Below are positions 45,743 to 58,193 of a DNA stretch of 64,000 nt, in pieces; positions within the stretch are counted from its first letter, which is position 1, and every line of letters begins with the position of its first letter. Origin of the DNA: Solenopsis invicta (taxonomy: Eukaryota; Arthropoda; Insecta; Hymenoptera; Formicidae); contig NC_052669.1 in assembly GCF_016802725.1 (NCBI RefSeq), forward strand, positions 17,159,770 to 17,223,769, given 5' to 3'. Below the pieces are notes generated by a model that did no database searches, was not told the origin of the DNA, and saw only the letters and a program-made list of their open reading frames with translations. Position numbers and translations under genes: made by a program.

Positions 45743-47816
45743 ATGGCAAACAGAGCCAAAATACTCATAAATAAACGGACTTCTTTAAAGTCTAAAATCA
45801 CGAATCTCTATAATATCCTCGACAAAGGTACAACGGACGGTACATTAATCAAATTACGCTTAGACCGTGTAACTGAGTTATTTCACGCGTATGAGGACTT
45901 CAACGACGAGCTTACCGAATTAGATCCAAACGAATCACATCAAACTGAATATGAAAATATTGAAGAACGATATTATTTGCTTGCGGCTAAGATAAAAAAT
46001 AGGTTGTTCGCGTCAAATATATCCGAGGCTAGTACCAGCGCGTCCCACGAAGATCGGGCCTATGAGAATTCACTCGCTACTTCGACCAAAAAACGGCGTA
46101 TCAAACTGCCCGAAGCCTCGCTTCCGACCTTTGATGGCAAATTTAAGAGTTGGCTCTCGTTTAAGAATAGCTTCCGGAATATGATCGGATCACAGAACGA
46201 CTTGTCAGACATTGACAAGCTTCATTATTTGAAATCGGCTTTAACGGGCGAAGCGGCCAATAAAATTAAAATCTTTGAAACCGACGATATAAATTATTCT
46301 AAGGCATGAGAGTTATTTGAACGATCATATGAAGTGAAGCGCATTCTCATTTCGCGACATTTATCGTCTATTTTAAACCTACCGGTGTTAGAGAAAGAAA
46401 CGTCTAGCGGTTTGTCGAAACGTTCGGACGACGTACAACAGCATATCGCGTCATTAAGCGTATTGGGAGCTTCCGTCGGGCCCGAAATGATTGTGCACGT
46501 TTTAGAGACCAAGTTACCGAAGAGTACGGCGGAAAGATGGGAAAACTCTCTCGAACGAGAAACATTTCCGGAACCCGACCAAATATACGATTTTTTATAT
46601 AAATCCGCGGTCTTCGCATCAAAGCGCGAACGGACTAAGACATTGGAGGCGGAAAGAAGCAAAGGGGAACCGCCGATAAAGAAAAAACGATACTCTTCTT
46701 CTCCAAATAAAGCATTCGTGTTAAATACATCGCGTAATTGTATAATATGCAGAAATCGTCGACATGCTCTTCATTTGTGTGATAAATTTAAACAACTACC
46801 GGTGCAAAAACGTATTGACGCGATAAAAACCGCGAAACTCTGTTATAATTGCTTACGGTCGCACAAGAGCAATGTTTGCAACTTTTCCAATTGCTCTATT
46901 TGCAACAAGCGTCATAATTCGCTTCTCCATATTGATAATTACGCGAACACGCATAAATCAAACAAATCAAAATCCACCTCCGTTCAAACCGATTGACTAA
47001 TTGAAGCGAGCAACGGTAAGACCACGAGTCTCGCGTCATTGCACGTATCTGCGCCACATCTAATGACGAGCGCAATGGTATACATACGTGGCGGCAAACA
47101 CGGTCCAATAAAATGTCGTGCTCTACTAGATACGTGCGCTTCCGCGAACTTTTTAACAGAATCGATCGCGAGATATTTGAAGGAAGAAGTGACGGCACAT
47201 TCTTCGCCAATTAGCGCGATCAATGGCATGAATACTAAATCAAAGGGCATAGTACAAATTACAATTCAATCTATACATGATAACTTTTCTAAAGAATTGA
47301 CCTGTTTGACAATTCCGACTATAACAGATTTAGTTCCGTCTGAAACCTTTCCGCGCAATTCAGTTAAGATACCGTCAAATATCAGATTAGCAGATCCGGA
47401 TTTTCATTTACCGCGACATGTTGATTTACTGATTGGCTCGGGAGCGTCACTATCGTTGTTCGCTATTGGTCAGATAAATTTGTCCCGTGAGGGATATGAC
47501 TTATACTTACAAAAAACGCGATTAGGATGGATAATCGCTGGCGGCACATCATCGCAAAAATCGGGAAGGGCTGTAACATGCCATTTAACGCGTTTGGAGG
47601 ATTTGATACAGAAGTTTTGGGAAATCGAAGAGATCGGATTAAATAAACCGCAAACAGAGGAGGAAGTCGAATGTGAGTCGCATTTTATAAGAACGGTATC
47701 TCGCGACGTTAATGGGCGATATACAGTTCGGTTGCCATTCGGCAATACAAATAAACGTCTCGGAAATTCACGTAAAATGGCACTCAAACGCCTATTGTCG
47801 TTAGAGCGCAAACTTA
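45743..47816 (+). pseudogene. BEL/Pao gag and protease region, two in-frame stops
   Basis: One + strand frame runs from ATG 45743 to the insertion site. It holds a gag coiled region, the conserved LPTFDGKFKSWLSFKN block, and zinc knuckles (CIICRNRRHALHLC and CYNCLRSHKSNVC, about 46740-46930). An aspartic protease follows with LLDTCASANF near 47126. TGA codons at 46307-46309 and 46994-46996 break it, the first where the family has a coding residue. The pol start is cut by the 12-kb transposon. Confidence 0.85.
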
Positions 47817-48450
47817 CAGCACCGAAATATTTCAGAGATGTTTCAGAAATATTTCATGTAAAAATTGAAACATCTCAGAAACATTGCAAAATGTTTCTGC
47901 AACATCTCTGAGACAGCTCTGCAATAGCAAAATGTCCGCGATCCTTCCACTTTAAATCTTTCAGAGCTGTCTCAGAGCTGTCTGAGACCTTTCAGAGATG
48001 TTGCAGAAACATTTTGCAATGTTTCAATTCCTTACAATAAAACATCATACAGCACCGAAATCTTTCAGAGATATTTCTGAAATATTTCATGTAAAAATTG
48101 AAACACATCAGAAACATCTCAGAAACATTGCAAAATGTTTCTGCAATATTTCTGAGACAGCTCCGCAATAGGAAAATGTCCGCGATTCTTTCACTTGAAA
48201 CCTTTCAGTGCTGTCTCAGAGATGTTGTATTAACATTTTGCAATGTTTCTGAGATGTTTCAATTTTTACATTAAATAATTTTGAAATATCTCTGAAAGAT
48301 TTCAGAAGTATTTCATGTAAAAATTGAAACATCTCAGAAACATTGCAAAATGTTTATGCAACATCTCTGAGACAGCTCTGCAATAGCAAAATGTCCGCGA
48401 TTCTTTCACTTGAAACCTTTCAGAGCTGTTTGTCAGGAAATAATGCAATA
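47817..48450. repeat. Left subterminal repeat array
   Basis: A ~233-bp unit beginning CAGCACCGAAAT occurs at 47817 and 48050, with a partial third at about 48280. Within units, TTTCAGAGATGTTTCAG, ACATCTCAGAAACATTGC and mirrored forms alternate, together with GACAGCTCTGCAATAG and AAAATGTCCGCGAT. The second terminus copy is also preceded by TA. Confidence 0.8.
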
Positions 48451-48808
48451 ATTGAATAAATTATTTGTTTCCGCAATGAGCGAAGTGTGGATAGGAGTGT
48501 AAAATTCAATTTAGAGAAATTTTGCATTTTAAAAGTAATGTTAATAACAAAAGTGAATTTTTATTTAAATTATTTCTACGTATTTATTATAAAAAGCTTA
48601 AATTCTATATATGTATATATACATATATATTATATGTACAACTTAAAATAATATAATATTGAAAACGTAAAACACTTGAAACATAAAATAATACATCAAC
48701 TTTTTTCTAAATTAAAAGTTATTGAGAAAAACGTTTACAAAATTTCTGTAAGTTATGCCTGCATGTAAATATAAAATTAAACAAAAGCGGTCCAAACTTA
48801 TAACAAGT

Positions 48809-51686
48809 TTAATCTTGTGATTTTTTTTGATTACGTTGCAATCGTTCCCTGAAAACATACAAATCTAAATTTAAAATATGTTCTTGTAATAAATTTACGA
48901 AAAAGTTTTACTTCCCACCAATATTTACTTACTCATCTCTGTCACATCGCAATTTTCCTTGTATAAACCATTTTGCTATAATTTGCGTAATTTGTTGGTC
49001 ATCTGCAGTTTCAAATTTTGAAATGACACATTCTAAAATAAGGAATATTGTTCGTTTGAATCAGAATTATTGAAAATCTGTATGACTAACACATAATTAA
49101 ATAATTAATTAATAACATGATTGAGAATTAATTAAAATTTGTTTATAAATTTTCTATTAAGAAATAGAATGTCTATAACTTTTCTTATTATAAAACAAAA
49201 CTCAATTCAAAAGTATAATTTTTTCATTATTATAAATTTTCATAAAAAGATTGAATATTTATGAGAAAAAGTACGAAAATTTATAAAAATTTTTGATTAC
49301 ATAACACAATAAATTTTTGAGAAAATAGTAATTTTTGCGAACAGATATATTACATTATAAAACATATGAAAATCCATTAGGAATTAACAATATATTAAAA
49401 CATCCTTAAAGTATATACTATGGAGGAAACAAACGGTGATGCAAACAAGGCAGAGAGGGGAATAGTTGATCATGATGTTCTCTGTGTCACACTCAATTAT
49501 CACCGAATAGGTGTTAGGTCTGACGGGCCAATCAAAATTGAAGGAAAGAGAGAGCATCACAATCTACTGTTTTCTTCTCTGTCCTACACACAAGCGATGG
49601 CTTTCTCCTTTAGTTATGGTCTAAGAAAATATCTAAATTTCTGCAATTTAATTAGAAATTATAGAAATTTAGAATTGTTTACAATAATTTTTCTTTTTTT
49701 ATAAGAACATTTTGTTCATTGTTTGACTTACGTTTTATGCATTTGGCGAATATTAAATCTTTAAATGCTGTCTTTTTTCCATCTTTTCCATTCCAACAGT
49801 ACAGGGTGGAAAGAAAATTACTAATGGTATGTTTTAAAATAATAACCGTCATTTCATGATAAGTTTTGCCACCTAAGTGTTTCATATAAATTATCTAAAA
49901 CATAAAAATTTAAAATAATAAGTACATTTTATTTGTGATATTAAATAACACAATTTTTATTCCGGATTAACAATAAATATCAAGATATCGTACAGCTCCG
50001 TGTGAGCATTATAAATAGCAGGTCACGAGTTCGAGCCCACATCCCCGTATATTTAAATTTCAAGTAATTCAGATTTCCCCGTATATTCAGATTTCAAATT
50101 ATTCGTATTGCAATGATAACTTCACAAGAGCTACAGAAGAATTCTTTAGATGTAGGTGACGTAAAAAGATTGATATGGTCCTATTACTACTACAAACAAA
50201 TATTGCAATAAGATATCTAATATACTTTACCATGTTTTTGAAAAAGTCTGCTTCTTGAAGGTCTAGTTCTAACTTGTCCAGATCTTCTTTCGTTTTTAAA
50301 GGAAAGGATACAATTTCTGTTATGTCAATATCATGCTTCTTATTTTTAAGACTATTTTCCAGTTTTTCTTCAAGACTATTCAATTTCCCATCAATGCGAT
50401 CTAACTTAGCATCCATTTTATTACATCTACGTAGTAATTCCTTTTTTAAATCTAAAATATTAGTTATAAATACAATATTATTAAAAGTAAGTCGCATAAG
50501 TATAAAAAAGTCGATGAAGTATAAAAACATGATTCATATGATTATAGATAAATATGTTTAGATACCGATATCTGCCAAAAGTATTGCATTATTGTCTTTT
50601 GACACATTTGTTTCAGTGAAAGACTTTTTTGAAACATTCTGCACAGATGTATTATCATTACTGTGTTTTTTTTTAGCAGCATTTTCTAAAGGTGAATCCT
50701 CCATTGGTACATTATCATTTTTGGAATTCATGGACGTTTTCGAAAATGGTTTCTTTGGCGGGGGAGGTAACATATGTTGACTATCATTATCGCTTTCGTC
50801 AGAAACGCTAGTTGTTGTCGTTTTACGACGTTTTTTTTTATGAGCATCATCGACGTCAGAAGATTCGATGTCCGAAAACTTCTCAGCCAACTTTACTTTT
50901 GCCATCCCACTTTCATATGAATCTGGATTATAAACAAATTAATGCAATTAACACATTTAGCTAAATGCCATAACATCAGCATGTGATTTTTCTGCAATAT
51001 TAGCCCAAAATTGAAATTTAATTATGAGTAAAATTATATATAGTAAGAAATAGGATTATAAATCAATGCTAAAAAGCATATAAAGGCGTATTTATTTATC
51101 TATATCTAATTGGTTTTGCAAATTTGTAATAAATTACATCTCTACAAATTACGCATTGTTTATGTTACGTTTATATAAATCTTTTTTATGTAGACAGTGC
51201 AAGCAATGTAAATTATTATAATTTGGATAATACAAATATATAAAAGTGTAATCAAATTTCAAGAGGTTATTAAGTTTGTTGCCATGCGCTAAGAAAAGAA
51301 AGCCATCATGACAACAATATAAACGATATAAATTGTATCAACATAAGCAATATATTATACATCGGTTCTAAAAGACGCTTTAAATTCTGTAGTGAGATGT
51401 TATAAAAACAATTGATATATGTAGGTAATTTTTTTCATTAATTACTAATAATCATAACATACATGTATCTTAAAACAGTCATTTACTCACTTGCTGTTCC
51501 AAAAATACGGACAACTTTCACGGTTTCCCAAGTTTCATCATCTGGTTCTTCGCACTCAGAAATATTTTTATGAAGTCTTTTTATGTTTTTATGCGTTGGC
51601 CAGAAGCATTCTGATGATCCTTTTAACCACTTGGTAGGGACTAAATGCAGTCCATCTTCGAATTCGACGACAGAAAATCGATTCAT
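48809..51686 (-). CDS. DUF4806-type accessory protein, six exons, intact
   Basis: Exons on the minus strand: 51686-51491, 50922-50566, 50451-50231, 49894-49732, 49032-48933, 48848-48809. They total 1,077 nt (358 aa) with GT/AG borders and matching phases. Exon 1 encodes the N-terminal module with VEFEDGLHLVPTKWL and the helical end KVVRIFG. Exon 2 is a Ser/Lys-rich linker with KKKRRK (possible nuclear signal) and PPPPKK. Exon 3 has a coiled coil and then FPLKTKEDLDKLELDL. Exon 4 has the DUF4806 core LGGKTYHEMTVIIL ... WNGKDGKKTAFKDL. Exons 5-6 finish the domain (KWFIQGKLR). Function of the family is unknown to me. Its place beside the transposase suggests a transposition or DNA-binding helper; a captured host gene is the alternative. 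Confidence 0.75.
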
Positions 51687-52144
51687 TTCTTTTCACTTAT
51701 TATATTCTGCAACACAAAAACTGTAGCGCAGTCTACTCTATTGGAGCTTAAAATACCTTTAACAGAGATCTTTTGTGTCCTAATTTTGAACATATGTGTT
51801 TGTCTGAGTATAAAGTCAAAACACGACCATAAACAAGTATACTTTAAATACAACTACTTTTTTTATAATTAGTATGAAAAATATCCCATACATATAAAAC
51901 ATATACAGAACATATACATATTAAACTTAAAAATAACACATATATATATATATATATATATATTAAAAATATTTAAATTTATATAAATAAAAAAAACTCG
52001 TAAAAAATTGACAAATAACCGACTCGCGATAAATCGACAAATAAATACAAATAATTTAAACATTAATAATATAATAATAAGAATATTATTCTTTACAGAA
52101 AATGTAAGTCAATGACAATTACAGACACATATGCGTACATACAT

Positions 52145-52152
52145 ACGCACGT

Positions 52153-52195
<43 letters not shown>

Positions 52196-52225
52196 CATAC
52201 ATACATACACACGCACGCATCTACA
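52145..52225. repeat. (GT)n and (CATA)n microsatellites
   Basis: About 20 GT repeats near 52153-52191 are followed by TACATACATACATACACACGC. They lie between the two genes of the 12-kb transposon. Confidence 0.9.
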
Positions 52226-52516
52226 CATACACACATACGCAGTATATATGTAATACTTTATTTAATTAAATTTAATGAAAACTCTTCATATCCTGCCTAA
52301 AAGCATTGCTAAAGTTTATGTATAATATATAAAAAAAGTTGAATACATTATATACTATTGCGCGACAATAAACTGAATATTTTTCATAAAATAATCTAAT
52401 TATGCAAAAATCATTATAATCATTTTTGTTCAATGTATTATTATATATTTTGTTTATCAAATTGAAAATACTCTCGTGATTATTTTGAAATTTATATGAA
52501 CTATTATCGACCGTTT

Positions 52517-54658
52517 TTAAGTATGTATTACTGGGAAAACAACAAACTGATTATGATCGTACGGCATTTTCCACATTTTATTTCGAACATTCTCGCACGG
52601 CCAAAGGCATACAGCAGTGTCTTCGCGCATAACTTGTAGACCCAACTCTTCTGATGCGCAAGGATAGATAGGTTCAGAATACAAATTTTTTACTACTTTA
52701 AGCTTCCTACCTATTATAAATTTTGTATTATCATTACATTTGACTAAATTTAAAACTGATATTACAGTTCCATTTTCAAATGAAATACAATTATTACTTG
52801 TGCTATTGGAATGGATCGTATATGTTTTAGTTCGTAATATTTTATACTGAAAAGCAAAGTTGTAACCATCAATTAAAGGTCCGTTTGAGTGAATTTTTTC
52901 AAAACAAATTTCATTACTGTTTTTTTGTTTCTTACTAAGCATATTAAAGTTATTGAGTTCGGAATATCTTCGTGATAATTGTTGAAGAGGTTTCTCATTT
53001 TTTCGAATCATTTTTTTTATATTTGACATGTAATTTTCAAATCTGAAAGCACTAAACTCGTCAATGGGTCCATACTTCCGCACATCAGAACAAATATGTA
53101 ACAAAGTATGGAAATTATGAGACATAAATTTAACTCCGTAAATTTTTTTGAAACATTTTAAAAAATACTCTATTAACATTTGGGCCCATGTAATATTATT
53201 ATTATCTTTCGAAAGATTAGGACTAGCAAGAATTGTTACAGCAATATGTAATGTTATAAAATTGATATACACATCTTTTCTTAATATATCCTGTAGCACA
53301 ACTGGACCCGTGTAAAGAAGAAACTGACGAAATTCCGTTGCTTTCCATAATTTTACATCTTTTAGTGATCGTGGGCGTCGAACAAAATCATTTGGTACAC
53401 AACTTTGCAAATTTAATAAAGCTCCTGAAATCTGATTTAATAACTGTTGAGATAATTTTACAGTACGCGGACCTTTAATCCAAAGTAATATCAATTTTTT
53501 CATTATTCCTAAACATATAAGGTGCATGTAATCAATTACAACGCTAGAAACTAATCCAAAATTAGGAATTTGCTTTAAAATCGTCTCACCAATTTGAAAA
53601 TCGTCGTATTTATTATTAGCAAAATCTTCATCAGTTCTTAAAGCATCAATTATTTTTGTCGCTGGAAAACATAAACGTCCATCTAAAAATTCACCTGTAA
53701 TAGTACATCGCGAACAACTATTGTAACCGGTATGATATTTTATTGATAAAATAAAAGCTTTTGCTGGAGCATCACAAATTAATCCATGAAAATTAATTTG
53801 TACTTGAATTTCATTATAAAAGAGTCCTGTATTAATTAATAAAATTGCTTCGTCAACAAATTGTGTTAAAAACTCATTGTTACACTGCGGTTTTCTTTGA
53901 CCATAGTATGCTCCCACAATGAAAACTGATTTTAAAACTGTATCTGAACATAAAATGGGCCATAAAGTCGCATTGCTTGATTTGGAAATCGGTAAACCAT
54001 CAATGTTTATAAAAATATCCAGACTAGCAGGTATTCGGCCTAAAACTGTATTATATTCATCTAACATTTTTTTTAATGCATTTTGTAAACCGAAATGGCA
54101 ATATTGTTCAACGCCCATTTCAATAATTGCTGTGTGCCTTGGAGTTGAGAGTAATGTTCGAGGATCTTTTGGAAACGAATGTCGCGTATATTTACGTAAT
54201 ATAATCAAAAGTGCCCTGATAGCAACGTGGAAAATGTTAAACATAATTGCCCAAGAAGCTATATCCTTAATAAATTGATCATTTTGATTATCAGTTTTAT
54301 CGCCAGGCTCAACATTTATATAATGTACTACTGATTTAGTTAATTCACTTGCATTTGTATCACTTTCACTACTATTATTACTATCATTTCTATGCATTTC
54401 TCCCTCTTCATTATTTGATTCATTATCGTCAACCGTGTCACTTTCATTTAAATTGTCTACAAGTTCATCATTTCTATTGACAAATTCGTTTTCTAATAGC
54501 TCTAAATCTTCACTAGTATCAGATTGTAATAATTCGTCTCTCAATTCAAGATATTCATTATTGGAAAGATTTAATAAATCTGAAGCAGTGTTATTGGCAA
54601 TAATTCTTCGGAAATGCCGTTTAGAAAGAAAAGAATAATTTTTGTGTTTTCTATCCAT
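52517..54658 (-). CDS. TNP2/Transposase_21-like transposase, intact
   Basis: 713 residues in one exon, ATG at 54658. The first ~130 residues are acidic and Ser/Asn-rich. The conserved body follows: FINIDGLPISKSSNATLWPIL, then VGAYYGQRKP, then LICDAPAKAFIL with a CSRC zinc-type pair, then VVIDYMHLICLGIMKKLI, and later FSAFRFENYMSNIKKMIR. This order is typical of animal transposase-domain proteins related to plant En/Spm TNP2. Candidate catalytic residues are the D of INIDG, the D of IDYMH and the E of RFENY. No frameshift or stop, so the product may be functional. Nuclear excision and insertion of the host element is the inferred role. Confidence 0.75.
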   Translation of the reverse strand: MDRKHKNYSFLSKRHFRRIIANNTASDLLNLSNNEYLELRDELLQSDTSEDLELLENEFVNRNDELVDNLNESDTVDDNESNNEEGEMHRNDSNNSSESDTNASELTKSVVHYINVEPGDKTDNQNDQFIKDIASWAIMFNIFHVAIRALLIILRKYTRHSFPKDPRTLLSTPRHTAIIEMGVEQYCHFGLQNALKKMLDEYNTVLGRIPASLDIFINIDGLPISKSSNATLWPILCSDTVLKSVFIVGAYYGQRKPQCNNEFLTQFVDEAILLINTGLFYNEIQVQINFHGLICDAPAKAFILSIKYHTGYNSCSRCTITGEFLDGRLCFPATKIIDALRTDEDFANNKYDDFQIGETILKQIPNFGLVSSVVIDYMHLICLGIMKKLILLWIKGPRTVKLSQQLLNQISGALLNLQSCVPNDFVRRPRSLKDVKLWKATEFRQFLLYTGPVVLQDILRKDVYINFITLHIAVTILASPNLSKDNNNITWAQMLIEYFLKCFKKIYGVKFMSHNFHTLLHICSDVRKYGPIDEFSAFRFENYMSNIKKMIRKNEKPLQQLSRRYSELNNFNMLSKKQKNSNEICFEKIHSNGPLIDGYNFAFQYKILRTKTYTIHSNSTSNNCISFENGTVISVLNLVKCNDNTKFIIGRKLKVVKNLYSEPIYPCASEELGLQVMREDTAVCLWPCENVRNKMWKMPYDHNQFVVFPVIHT

Positions 54659-54959
54659 CTTTATAATAAAATAATATACTAATCAAAACTGAAATAGCTA
54701 TATGCTTCAATTAATAGATCTTCTAATATTTGTTCGTTTCTACAGTACATGAAATATAAAACTATTTGTTTTATAATTCATGTACAGTAGAAACAAATGT
54801 TAAATATACAAAACCTTTATTCAATAAAATACCAATCTCAACAGCTATGCGTTGGAATGATGGATTTCTCCGTATACGTTGGACTAGTGTGAATGTCCTT
54901 GACACTTCACGGATCGTACTTATTGAATCTAGTAACAGAAAAAAATATATACATACATA
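54659..54959. other. Upstream region of the transposase gene
   Basis: AT-rich, with an inverted pair GTTTCTACAGTACATGAA / TTCATGTACAGTAGAAAC (about 54737-54796). It could include promoter or 5' UTR for the minus-strand transposase. No other gene. Confidence 0.35.
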
Positions 54960-55499
54960 TATATATACACACACACACACACATTTATACTAACTTAGGA
55001 ATAAGAAAAAAAAGTTAAAAAAATTTACGAGAAATAAATAATAAATACTTTTTGTATTATCTTTATATATGTTGTAATTATTGTAGTTATTGAACTATCC
55101 TTACAAAGTGAAAGCTTTTGTCCTTCGAGAATAATATAATATTTTTTAGACGAAAAAGTTTAATAATTTTATATGTCTAATTTGTATACAATTTTTCTAT
55201 CTTTATTACGTTTGTAGTGTTAATTTATATTATATTTCGTTATAGGATATTTCTTAGTACATAAAATATTACTTCAAAACTAATTTTTCTTCTCTGGAAA
55301 CTTGAAATCAAATTAATATATCTAACCAGAATACCATTAATATAAGCTATTGAGAAACAGTAGTTTTAAATTTATCGCTTACCTCTGACGTCACACTTTG
55401 ACAATTGTGATTGGTCGTATGCGTGTGAGTATACCCTTGTCTTTATAACATGTGTGAGACCGCCGTATTTCTTTACGTCGTATATCAAGAGACATAACG

Positions 55500-55502
55500 C
55501 CC

Positions 55503-55547
<45 letters not shown>

Positions 55548-55732
55548 AATGTGTTTAGTTCCAAAAATTTTAGAATATTAGTGATGCAATAATCACTTTG
55601 TTTCCACGAAAAGCTTTGAAATGCTTAAATTGTAAGTGTAAAGTTCGCTTCTTGTACTAATTTTTTCTGAGTTTTATTAAAGCAACTAATAGGTTAGATT
55701 GTCCACAAGAACTACAGAGGGATGTATGGCTT

Positions 55733-55796
<64 letters not shown>

Positions 55797-55820
55797 TGTG
55801 TGCGCGTGTGTGTGTGTCTC
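55500..55820. repeat. (GC)n/(GT)n and (GA)n microsatellites
   Basis: GCGCGCGC passing into a GT run at 55502-55543, and a GA run at about 55733-55793, followed by GTGTGTGCGC. Repeat numbers differ in the second copy (57915 and 58135 regions), the main difference between the duplicates. Confidence 0.9.
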
Positions 55821-56639
55821 TTCGCGCGACCGGCGACTTGCGATTACCGAGATCGAATCTTATGTGTACATATACATACATGTAAAAGGTTCTTTTAGAT
55901 TAAAGTAATGATTGAAAAAATAACTCACCGTGTTATACTATTCTTCCTTGCGATTGTATCACATAATCACATGGAGCTACAGTTGTCGAACCTTGCAGAC
56001 CAGTGCGATCTACACGACTGCACGATGCTGCGACTCGCGACACGTGACGCGCGACGATTTTCAGTTGTCAAGAAAATCTGAACGCTTGGGATCATCGCAT
56101 ATCGCGCATCGCAACAGTTTGCAACCAACCATAAAAATTCGCGCGTTTTCTTTTCATAGCCAGGCCATCAGAACCGTATGCACAAGCGTGCATACAAAGG
56201 CGTATATTAAAGACGGAGCAAAATTACAATTGCAATCTAAATCAATTATCTTTGTATTAAACACCAATTGTGTGTGTTCGCTTCCGTTAGATTTATATTA
56301 ATTTCTTTCAAAACCAGTACCGTATTATCAATTTAGATTTAAAGAAATCAATTATGTTACATATACAAAATCTGAAACCATACATTAATTAAATCGAATA
56401 ATAATTAATTGTTTATTTTTCAATGTTATTAAAATCTTTCCAGTATATTTTTCAATACGTACACATTATCAGCTATATTAAGGTAATAATAAAAAATCAT
56501 GCATGTTCTTTTTTTAAAAAATATTTTTGAATTTATAAAAATGTCTTATTTATAAAAGATTGAACGCAAAATAATCAACAAAATATAATGTTGTTTCTAA
56601 ATGTATTGCTTGTGAAAGGTGTTATAGCTCAATCGAAAG

Positions 56640-57367
56640 ATTTGCAATATTTCGATCTTATTAAACGTTTCAGAGATATTACAATTAATTCAACTAAAAA
56701 TTTATAAATGTATTTCATGAAATATTTCATAAACAGCTCAACTGAATTTAAAGATCTGCAAATTATTTCATATGAAATGTTTCAGAAATAATTCAATTGA
56801 AAGTTTTTAAATTAATTGCATGTGAAAGATTTCAGAAACAACTGAACTGAAAGATTTTCTAAATTATTTCATATGAAATGTTTCAGAAATAATTCAACTG
56901 AAAGTTTTTCAATTTATTACATGTGAAAGATTTCAGAAACAACTGAACTGAAAGATCTTCTAAATCATTTCATATGAAATGTTTCAGAAATAATTCAACT
57001 AAAAGTTTTTAAATTTATTACATGTGAAAGATTTCAGAAACAACTCAACTGAAAGATCTTCTAAATCATTTCATATGAAATGTTTCAGAAATAATTTAAC
57101 TAACAGTTTTTAAATTTATTACATGTGAAAGATTTCAGAAACAACTCAACTGAAAGATCCTCTAAATCATTTCACTTGAAATGTTTCAGAGATAATTCAA
57201 TTAAATTTTTCAAAAATTATTTTCACGTGTAAGGTTTCAGAAACATTTCTGTTGCAACATTTCATATGACACATTTCAGAAATCTTTCAGAAATGTTGCA
57301 TATGAAATGTGAAAGGTTGAAATAATTTTGAAACCTTTCAGAAAGCTTTCTGCAATGATCGGTGCTG
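56640..57367. repeat. Right subterminal repeat array, copy 1
   Basis: About six ~60-bp half-units alternate: ATTTCATATGAAATGTTTCA then GAAATAATTCAACTGAAAG, and ATTACATGTGAAAGATTTCA then GAAACAACTGAACTGAAAG. Palindromes CATATG and ACATGT sit at the unit centres. The end is CTTTCTGCAATGATCGGTGC plus TG. Confidence 0.85.
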
Positions 57368-58129
57368 TATGGGATATATACACACACACACACACACACA
57401 TTTATACTAACTTAGGAATAAGAAAAAAAAGTTAAAAAAATTTACGAGAAATAAATAATAAATACTTTTTGTATTATCTTTATATATGTTGTAATTATTG
57501 TAGTTATTGAACTATCCTTACAAAGTGAAAGCTTTTGGTCCTTCGAGAATAATATAATATTTTTTAGACGAAAAAGTTTAATAATTTTATATGTCTAATT
57601 TGTATACAATTTTTCTATCTTTATTACGTTTGTAGTGTTAATTTATATTATATTTCGTTATAGGATATTTCTTAGTACATAAAATATTACTTCAAAACTA
57701 ATTTTTCTTCTCTGGAAACTTGAAATCAAATTAATATATCTAACCAGAATACCATTAATATAAGCTATTGAGAAACAGTAGTTTTAAATTTATCGCTTAC
57801 CTCTGACGTCACACTTTGACAATTGTGATTGTATGCGTGTGAGTATACCCTTGTCTTTATAACATGTGTGAGACCGCCGTATATCTTTACGTCGTATATC
57901 AAGAGACATAACGCCCGCGCGCGCGCGCGTGTGTGTGTGTGTGTTTGAATGTATTTAGTTCCAAAAATTTTAGAATATTAGTGATGCAATAATCACTTTG
58001 TTTCCACGAAAAGCTTTGAAATGCTTAAATTGTAAGTGTAAAGTTCGCTTCTTGTACTAATTTTTTCTGAGTTTTATTAAAGCAACTAATAGGTTAGATT
58101 GTCCACAAGAATTACAGAGGGATGTATGG

Positions 58130-58193
<64 letters not shown>

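Larger units (their letters stand above)
54960..57367. repeat. 2.4-kb direct tandem duplication, copy 1
   Basis: Nearly identical to 57371-59782, starting at the TATATACACACAC tract and ending CGGTGCTG. It contains (GT)n, (GA)n and (GT)n tracts, a GC-rich patch (about 55980-56130) with CACGTGAC, and the right subterminal array. The 123-codon frame at 55930-56301 is present in both copies but shows no domain. Confidence 0.9.

Noticed and set aside
47817..48450. CRISPR-like array
   Set aside because: Units are long, imperfect and mirrored, in an insect transposon end; there are no uniform repeats with unique spacers anywhere in the window.
49420..49704. 94-codon + strand ORF
   Set aside because: It lies wholly in an intron of the minus-strand DUF4806-type gene and shows no recognised domain.
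50010..50050. tRNA gene suggested by GAGTTCGAGCCC
   Set aside because: Only a B-box-like stretch is present; no acceptor stem or A box at the right distance. Probably a SINE remnant or chance.
55930..56301. 123-codon ORF, also at 58345-58716, as a third transposon gene
   Set aside because: It is present in both copies only because the DNA is duplicated. It has no domain and no sign of coding-type substitution; it overlaps a GC-rich, possibly promoter region.
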